From Adineta steineri (taxonomy: Eukaryota > Rotifera > Eurotatoria > Adinetida > Adinetidae): a stretch of DNA of 64,000 bases. The stretch's first letter is position 1. Each line of letters begins with the position of its first letter. Location of the stretch: positions 229,768-293,767 of the forward strand of contig CAJNOI010000122.1 of the NCBI GenBank assembly GCA_905250115.1, read 5' to 3'. The translations under genes were made by a program, and so were the position numbers. The notes under the pieces are model-generated. The model was not told the DNA's origin. It was given only the letters and a program-made list of their open reading frames with translations, and ran no database searches. Below, piece by piece: positions 57,597 through 64,000 of the stretch.

Positions 57597-58889
57597 ATGA
57601 CTATTAATGAACGAATTCATTTATTATACGGAAAAGTTAAGTCTTATATTCAAAATTTTAACTTATTTTCGTCAATTCCACCGTCAACCGATGAACATCA
57701 GCTTCGAAATGAAAAAATATCCACTAGATTATTCATCATTTTGTTAACTTTATCTTTGGCTGTCCTTCTACTATACAATTCTTTGATTAATGTAACACAA
57801 ACTGTAAATGTCAAAGCACCTACAATGACAAAATATTTAGAATTATATTCAACATATCCACAAACATTAATATGTCCATGTAAACAAGTATCGATCAATT
57901 ATGATACGTTTATTTCTATTGAGTATACATTCCATCAAGTATGTGCCAGTGTTTTTGTTAAACAAGATTGGATTGATTATCTTTCTAAAAATTATCAAGT
58001 TCAAAGTATTTCTACTTTTGACTTTCGATCGATGGGTCCATATTTATTTCAAGCTTTAAACGCATTTTGTGAGTTAATCAATCAAACTGTCTCTAATCGT
58101 CTGAGCCAGTTTAATTCAAGTCAATATGTTAGTGCATCTGTGATATCATCAAATGTGTTTAAATCTCAAGCTCAGTCATTAGTAGATCAGTTCAAATTAT
58201 CAACAACTAATGATTTTTTGTTATCATTAACTACAATACGAAACATGACTCAAAGTAATGCTTTACTTGCTGGCCCACTGACTAACTATGGATTTGAGAC
58301 AGACATTGGTGATGATGATCCATATATCTACCCGCAAAAGTACGGTGTATGTAGTTGTGTGGCTTCAGCCATATGTTCTTATCCATCCAGAGTTTGCGGT
58401 TATGATGGGTGTACTACCACACCATTATTTGTGCCAGGTTTCTATATGGCATGTTATATAATTGAATCATTACTTCAATCTGATCTTCGATGTTTTTATA
58501 ATCAAACATGTATAGATCAACTACAATCATATTTCATATCGTCGTCTGCAATCGGTTTCACATCTCTTGATGAATCGTTACCAAGTCGTTTTTTGCCAAA
58601 TTCAACATTTGAAGAAATAGTTAATGATTTAATGATTGAACAATGGAATCCATCGGACCAATCAGTAATGTATGAGCGATATTTCAATGCATGTCGACCA
58701 TCAGAATGTACTTACACACAAGAGACAAAAAATAGTATTATTTACATTGTAACAGCACTGATTGGACTGGTAGGTGGTTTGATAACAGCTTTGAAACTGA
58801 TAGTGCCTCGGTTGGTTAAATTCACTGCATTTTGCATTCAAAAATGGAGAATGAGAAATGCTGCAGTCATACCAGTGATGAATACATAA
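57597..58889 (+). CDS. two-TM Cys-rich ectodomain protein, tandem unit 3
   Basis: 430 residues from ATG 57597. Same architecture as units 1 and 2 (FSSIPPSTDEHQL; TM1 LFIILLTLSLAVLLLYNSLI; TYPQTLICPCKQVSINYDTF; HQVCASVF; ACYIIESLLQSDLRCFYNQT; FNACRPSECTYT; TM2 YIVTALIGLVGGLITALKLI). It differs in a longer Cys-containing loop (CSCVASAICSYPSRVCGYDG) and in having a genuine C-terminus (RMRNAAVIPVMNT) without the donor found in units 1 and 2. A strong splice acceptor abuts its first codons, so at least one upstream exon is likely, either its own or unit 2. Confidence 0.8.
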   Translation: MTINERIHLLYGKVKSYIQNFNLFSSIPPSTDEHQLRNEKISTRLFIILLTLSLAVLLLYNSLINVTQTVNVKAPTMTKYLELYSTYPQTLICPCKQVSINYDTFISIEYTFHQVCASVFVKQDWIDYLSKNYQVQSISTFDFRSMGPYLFQALNAFCELINQTVSNRLSQFNSSQYVSASVISSNVFKSQAQSLVDQFKLSTTNDFLLSLTTIRNMTQSNALLAGPLTNYGFETDIGDDDPYIYPQKYGVCSCVASAICSYPSRVCGYDGCTTTPLFVPGFYMACYIIESLLQSDLRCFYNQTCIDQLQSYFISSSAIGFTSLDESLPSRFLPNSTFEEIVNDLMIEQWNPSDQSVMYERYFNACRPSECTYTQETKNSIIYIVTALIGLVGGLITALKLIVPRLVKFTAFCIQKWRMRNAAVIPVMNT

Positions 58890-59446
58890 CTATTCTTATA
58901 CAAAGGAAGAATATAGTACAAATCAAAAACTTATGTGTATTCTTAAAAACAGTTATTATCATTATCCGTATCCGATTGAAATGTAAAATACAAAATAACC
59001 ATTCTCACTTTGATAAAAACTATATATATTTGAATATCTCTTCGATTCACCAGCTATAAATTAACCAATATTTTATTATATCATTTTAGTTTGCTTATAG
59101 TCTCGTTCATTTTGCTTTTAGAAATTTCTAAATATATACAAGTAGCGCTCATCCGATGAGCCTTACCAGGATCTACTCATCATGAAATCTTAATCGAGCA
59201 TGGTTTATTTTTTATCTGAAGAATAAACGATCAGTCGTAGTCGTATGCCTCATTTTTTGAAAAACTCACCTAATTCAAAGAGATTAAGGATTTGTGATGC
59301 CGCATATTTGAGAATTTTCACACTTTAAAAACAATCTGGGCAAAGCAACCTTAATATTCCTGAATAATCAGCAAAATTGATGCTATGAAAAAAATTGATC
59401 GTCTTTCCAAAGTGTATACCCTAAGATGGTTCGCTAAACATTTATT
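58890..59446. other. intergenic region, no gene seen
   Basis: 59140-59230 is less AT-rich and contains CGCTCATCCGATGAGCC, a short hairpin (GCTCATC-CGATGAGC). Confidence 0.4.
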
Positions 59447-59512
59447 CTAGGGTGAGGGTGAGGGTGTGGGTGCGAGTAATGAAATCATTAATTCATACCC
59501 ACAGCCACTCCT
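59447..59512. repeat. telomere-like palindromic element
   Basis: CTAGGGTGAGGGTGAGGGTG-TGGGTGCGAG pairs partly with CATACCCACAGCCACTCCTA. Three tandem GGGTGA units make the left arm the most regular in the window. Confidence 0.65.
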
Positions 59513-59754
59513 ATTGTCATACACATTTAAAATATTCAACATTTCTTCATTGGAAAAGAGAATACCAAAGTGTAAGTAATGTTTACTTTTTTTGTTAAAA
59601 TACACGTGTAATCAATTACTGATACGATACAAACTCATCTAGTTATATAGACCCTTTTTATTCTTTCTCTTTCTTTTGTGTTTAGAAAAAATAACAAAAT
59701 AGATTGTATTTGTCGTATTTTACACGTAATATTACATTTGCACCCACTTCTCCG

Positions 59755-60843
59755 TTGACTATAGATGGTTTACCAAATTTTTTATCAATGGGATATCATC
59801 GTTTACTCGATAGAGCTACTTATACGTTTGCCGAACTTGGCTTAGCTGATCGACTGGTGAATGCTCTACCTAATTAAGGTCTTACTGCTCATGAACTCAT
59901 TAGTAATGAAGAAATACAATGGAATGCTGATATATTACATCGTGTATTATGTGCTTGTACTCATGTAGGTCTTGTTGAACGAGTTAAGAACACTATCGAT
60001 GATAAGCATTTCATTCCCACTTCATCAGGTCGAATGCTTACATCAGATCATCCATCACATGCTCGTGATTATGTGAGATATTATTTAGGACCAATGTCTA
60101 GTAATATTGGATATCAGTTAATTAAACTGGTTCGTGGTCAATGTAAGGATACTGGTTTTGCCGAAGCTTCGGGTGGTCTCGATTTGTATACATATCTGAA
60201 ACAACCAGAAAATCAAGATTATCTACTTCTTTACAATGGAGTTATGACTTGTTTATCTACATACACAGGTGATAAACTAGTAACAGGTGTAGATTTTGGT
60301 CGCTTTGAAACTTTAGTCGATTTAGGTGGCAGTCGTGGTACTTTTCTTGCTGAAATTCTTCAGCATTATCAAAATATTCGACGTGGATTTATATTTGATT
60401 TACCACAGTGTATTGCCGAAGTGAAGAGTGCTGATGAGTTTGAATCACGTCAGATTACTTCAAGTCGGTATACATTTGTTGCTGGTGATATGACTGATTC
60501 ATCAACAATTCCTCAAGCTGATGCTTATATACTTAAATATATATTACATCTTTTCAATGATGAGATATGCGTGAATGTATTATCATCAATTCGTAAAGCA
60601 AATGAACAGCGTACTGACACATTACTAACTATATTTATTGTCGAACATATCATTTTCTCTGATGGAACGGTAAGCAATTGGCAAGCACACGGTTTTGATA
60701 TAGGTATGGCTGCCTATGGTGGTGCACGAGAACGAACAGAACAAGAATATCAAGTATTACTTGAAAAAGCTGGATTTCAATTAAAAATACTCTATCCAAT
60801 TCAAGCACCAGATTCAATAATTGAAGCTATTTTTATCAAATGA
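59755..60843 (+). pseudogene. SAM-dependent O-methyltransferase (plant OMT / HIOMT type) with one premature stop
   Basis: Reads DGLPNFLSMGYHRLLDRATY, TFAELGLADRLVNALPN, then TAA (59874-59876), then GLTAHELISNEEIQWNADIL and on uninterrupted to 60843. The N-terminal dimerisation/winged-helix part and the C-terminal Rossmann domain are both present: SAM motif TLVDLGGSRGTFLAEIL; YTFVAGDMTDSSTIPQADAY; ILKYILHLFNDE with the putative catalytic His; YGGARERTEQEYQVLLEKAG. The length fits the acetylserotonin/flavonoid OMT family (methyltransf_2). No initiating ATG before the TAA is clear, so a 5' exon may exist. An alternative start at 60034 would give 269 residues lacking the N-terminal domain. Either recently dead or a shortened protein. 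Confidence 0.8.
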
Positions 60844-60858
60844 ATCCATAGAAGGAAA

Positions 60859-60880
60859 TTTGAGGGTGTGGTTGTAGGGC
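60859..60880. repeat. telomere-like element, half copy
   Basis: TTTGAGGGTGTGGTTGTAGGG, 16 bp after the methyltransferase stop. Confidence 0.5.
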
Positions 60881-62537
60881 TGTTTTGTTTTTCAAAGAAT
60901 TTATTATTATACTAAGACTCTGTTCATTTGTTTTGTTTTTTTATCATAAAAGTTAAAGTACAGTCTACGACAAAAGTTTAAGTTAATAAAGATTGTAATA
61001 ATTCAACTGTTTAAATGTGATCAAATATATATATGTATATCTCATTTGGATGATAAACATAATTCTTATATATTTTTGAAATTGGAAAATGCAGAAAGTT
61101 TATCAAAGACGCTTAAATATTTCCTTAACAAAAACAAATTATTAACTGAAAAAAAGAAGATTTGAAATTCTTTTTTGTGAAATAAATTGACATTAGTATA
61201 TATATATTCAAATATAATATGTATACCGTATTATATATCATTACCGTAGCTACAGTTTTCAATCCAATATTTGATCACTTGCTTGTAATTTATATATCAC
61301 TATAACAGAAAACTATTACACCTAATTACACACCATTATCGATAGAATTGTATTCTACAGATTGACATTTTCTCGTTAATACTTATCTCGTAATTGAGAC
61401 AATCTTCGAAAATACTAATACTGTTTATAAAAATCTCAGAAAAGAAGTTTGTATCGCATTATTTAACGCGAATCTACTGCTACAAACTAAACAGCAGTTT
61501 GATATCGAACACATTAGATTACATTATTTCCTCAACATTTTTACTTATTTAGTTTCATTTCACAAAAATAATTGTAAGTACATTATTCAGTTTTATCATG
61601 CATCATAGATTGAACAACTGAATTTTTTTAGAATGTTCTTTTTTCTAAATTTACTGAACGGATAATACATAAAATTAAAATTATAAATCATTATTTATAG
61701 TTTTTGTTTTAATTAAATTTTCATGCATCAAGAGCTTTGACGTACTTCCCGTTCTATATGAAAATCATGCACTTATTTTAGTGCAATTTATATTATGTCC
61801 TTTTTTTACTTACCTTGCAGTATCGTCATTTATTATATAAACTCCATCAGCCACGTAAATATATTTTTCTTTTTATGTTTTAGTCAGCTCCATACTCGAG
61901 TTGGATAACTATTTATTCTAATAAAGGTAAATATTTCTACGTAGAAAAAAAGATGTTCCGAAATACATCTACTATATCAGAATAGTTAATCAACTATTCT
62001 ATTTTCGAAGACAAATTTTTACTCCGTTGATAAAATGACATATTCAGTTAATCTTATTTTTATTTCTTTCATGTTCGTAAGAAACAAATCTACCACCTTT
62101 TACATTGTCAAAAGCAGAAATTGATAGAAGTTTTATTGCAAGAAATATTTTTGATACAAAATTATATTTCAGCTTTAATTAAGTATGTAACAATAAAAAG
62201 AAAGATTGCACAATATAATCGTTATATTTATTTAATACAAGGGCCAGTTTTACTTTCTAAAGAAGAAGCATAGACTGAGGAAACTAAATAGAGACATTGA
62301 AACTCAAAATAATTTATCTCCATTTATTTTTTTAAAAATATCCTTTTGAATATTAAAAAGCAAAACAAAAGCAGAAGAGAGAAGCCTTTGAAAGATGTTT
62401 CTAATAATTTCATAGTAGTTTTTATCTGCTATTCTATTACATCGATATTTGATAAAACAACGATTACGTTTTATTTCTCATATTTAGATTCTATTGACAA
62501 ACACATATACTAAACAAATCCTAATTATATTTCTATT
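60881..62537. other. intergenic region, no gene seen
   Basis: AT-rich; no supported gene. Confidence 0.5.
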
Positions 62538-63563
62538 ATGTCATCTACTGATTCTACAATCAATCAAATAAATACAGCCGTAACAACAATTGTCCTTTCT
62601 TTATCAATAATCAATTTTATATTCGGTGGAATAGGTCTCATATTCAATGTTCTTATTTTTACACGACCCAGTCTGCGTAGTGAACCATGTTCACTCTATT
62701 TTTTATTTTCAACATATTTTAATTTATTTTTTATATTTGTAATCGTGCCTGTACGTGTTGTCTCAGAAGGTTTCAATTTAGACTTGGCTAATTTCAATTT
62801 AGTAATATGTAAAACTGAACTTTTCACTTTCTATGTTGCACGAACAATACCATGCTGGTTGATTGCTTTCGCGTGTGCTGATCGATATTTTAAGAGTTCA
62901 ACAATAATAAATATTCGTCAAATAAGCTCATATAAAATAGCAAAAATTGCTATAGGAATCATCATCATTGTGATCATCATTTTGTACTGTCACATGTTGA
63001 TTTTCTATAGCATAAGCTATTTATATGATCGATTTGGTAATCTGACACCGGCATGTTATGGTCAAAAGGGTATTTATCGTACTTTCATTGCATTGTGGGC
63101 TATGCTTTTGTATTCACTCTGTCCATCTTTAATAATGCTTGTTTTTGGTTCTCTAACACTCAATAATTTGCGTCGACATCGTGAAGTTATTGCAAGGGTT
63201 CCTCGCAATAACCATACTATTCGACGTACGGATGCTCAGCTCTCACGTATGTTAGCGCTTCAGGTATTGGTAATTGTGATTTCTACTTTACCATTTTCTA
63301 TATATCGACTCTATGTATCATTTACCGTCAATATAACTAAGGATCCTCTACGACTTGCCATAGAAAATTTGGCTTTTGAAATTGCTAATATGTTAACACA
63401 ATTTGCTCACTCGACTAGCTTTTATTTATATACACTAACAGGTACCATTTTTTGTAAGGAATTTTACAAGATTATTCGACGACATCGAGATCAAAATCGA
63501 ATTGGTTTTACTAGGGCTCCAGATGGAACACATCAAATATCAATTATGCCTAACCATCGATAA
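62538..63563 (+). CDS. rhodopsin-like GPCR with classic DRY motif
   Basis: Single exon, 341 residues. Seven TM segments: first FIFGGIGLIFNVLIFTRP with the TM1 Asn (FNVLIF), last SFYLYTLTG. The TM3 end reads IAFACADRYFKSS, a true DRY. Conserved Cys before TM3 (VICKTELF) and in loop 2 (PACYGQKG). TM6 VLVIVISTLPFSIYRLYVSF keeps the Pro kink; helix 8 is TIFCKEFYKIIRRHRDQN. The C-terminal tail is polar. This layout (SLYFLFSTYFN-L, SFYLYTLTG-F-KE) is the common lineage-expanded FMRFamide-like type and resembles the fragments at 35.9 and 44.3 kb. Ligand unknown. Confidence 0.9.
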   Translation: MSSTDSTINQINTAVTTIVLSLSIINFIFGGIGLIFNVLIFTRPSLRSEPCSLYFLFSTYFNLFFIFVIVPVRVVSEGFNLDLANFNLVICKTELFTFYVARTIPCWLIAFACADRYFKSSTIINIRQISSYKIAKIAIGIIIIVIIILYCHMLIFYSISYLYDRFGNLTPACYGQKGIYRTFIALWAMLLYSLCPSLIMLVFGSLTLNNLRRHREVIARVPRNNHTIRRTDAQLSRMLALQVLVIVISTLPFSIYRLYVSFTVNITKDPLRLAIENLAFEIANMLTQFAHSTSFYLYTLTGTIFCKEFYKIIRRHRDQNRIGFTRAPDGTHQISIMPNHR

Positions 63564-64000
63564 TTCACTTTCATTCGTTATGATTCTGTTTGCTTAAATT
63601 AACTTCTTGACAACTTCTATAAATATTACGACAATTCATGATTAAAAGATCTATTACATTTTATTTTAATTAAATAATCTCAATTAAAAAAATGAAAATT
63701 TTTGATCATAAATACTTGATAATACTCAAGTTTTTAAAAGAACTCACATTCAGGCAGTCACTAATGGATTATTACATAGTTTTTATAAAAATAACTATTC
63801 ATTGAGACGCCCGATGTTTTATTAAAAATTTTCTTCATCTGACAGATAAAGGCAAATCTTTTATTATGAACTATTAAATATGTTACCTGAAGCTTATAAG
63901 ATGTCTGTATTTGATAAGTTGAGTTGAAAACAATTTTTATATTAATTATTCTAGTAATATACGAAATTTCATTTTTTTATTTAAAATACTTATCTCTTCG
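63564..64000. other. end of window, no gene seen
   Basis: AT-rich, no supported feature. Confidence 0.5.

Noticed and set aside
59140..59215. Second ribozyme-like segment (CCGATGAG ... GAAATC)
   Set aside because: The core reads CCGATGA, not CTGATGA, and the stems do not close; only a small hairpin remains.

Overview
This is a eukaryotic, very probably metazoan, nuclear scaffold. It is strongly AT-rich, its genes have short GT-AG introns (about 48-70 bp is common), and its protein families are animal ones: many divergent rhodopsin-like GPCRs, a pepsin-family protease, NHL propellers with EGF modules and Thr-rich stalks. Degenerate telomere-like G-rich motifs (GGGTGTGGGTGTG), horizontally acquired-looking enzymes and expanded NHL/GPCR families together suggest a bdelloid rotifer (Adineta/Rotaria type). 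That is an inference; no marker gene here proves the species. A run of exactly 100 N (17825-17924) marks a scaffold gap.

Layout. 1-4.6 kb: a decayed coding relic, a complete eight-exon aspartic protease with a mucin-like tail (minus strand), a 313-bp MITE and an orphan exon. 5.2-6.4 kb: a dying Rab GTPase gene. 7.3-9.0 kb: a three-exon UDP-glycosyltransferase whose donor-binding box looks plant-like. 9.5-12.1 kb: a P-loop GTPase with an N-terminal extension, followed by an unrecognised helical protein. 13.4-16.5 kb: a possible P450 relic, an AlkB-like dioxygenase and an SGNH hydrolase. 17.8-18.6 kb: a Tc1/mariner-type non-autonomous element containing the gap. 19.06 kb: a small Gly/Tyr-rich two-exon gene. 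19.3-24.0 kb: gene-free DNA holding a large diverged palindrome. 24.0-27.7 kb: a membrane-anchored EGF/Thr-rich/NHL gene. 30.8 kb: a hAT-type MITE with an intact 8-bp target duplication. 31.2-46.4 kb: a DUF3592-like membrane protein with a PPxY tail, a 935-residue membrane protein, three intact GPCRs, two GPCR remnants and a second hAT-type MITE. 47.9-49.4 kb: an exon-modular membrane protein whose last exon is unusually GC-rich. 51.3-52.0 kb: a 90-bp tandem repeat. 53.9-58.9 kb: three tandem copies of a two-TM Cys-rich ectodomain protein that may be spliced together. 59.8-60.8 kb: an O-methyltransferase with one premature stop. 62.5-63.6 kb: another GPCR.

No operon-like logic is visible. The recurring themes are cell-surface proteins (GPCRs, stalked ectodomain proteins, two-TM proteins), detoxification or small-molecule enzymes, and heavy remodelling by small non-autonomous elements. 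The most striking undescribed signal is a family of at least 17 short palindromes scattered through the window. They are built from degenerate telomere-like repeats, and the better-preserved ends carry a CTTGAG cap.
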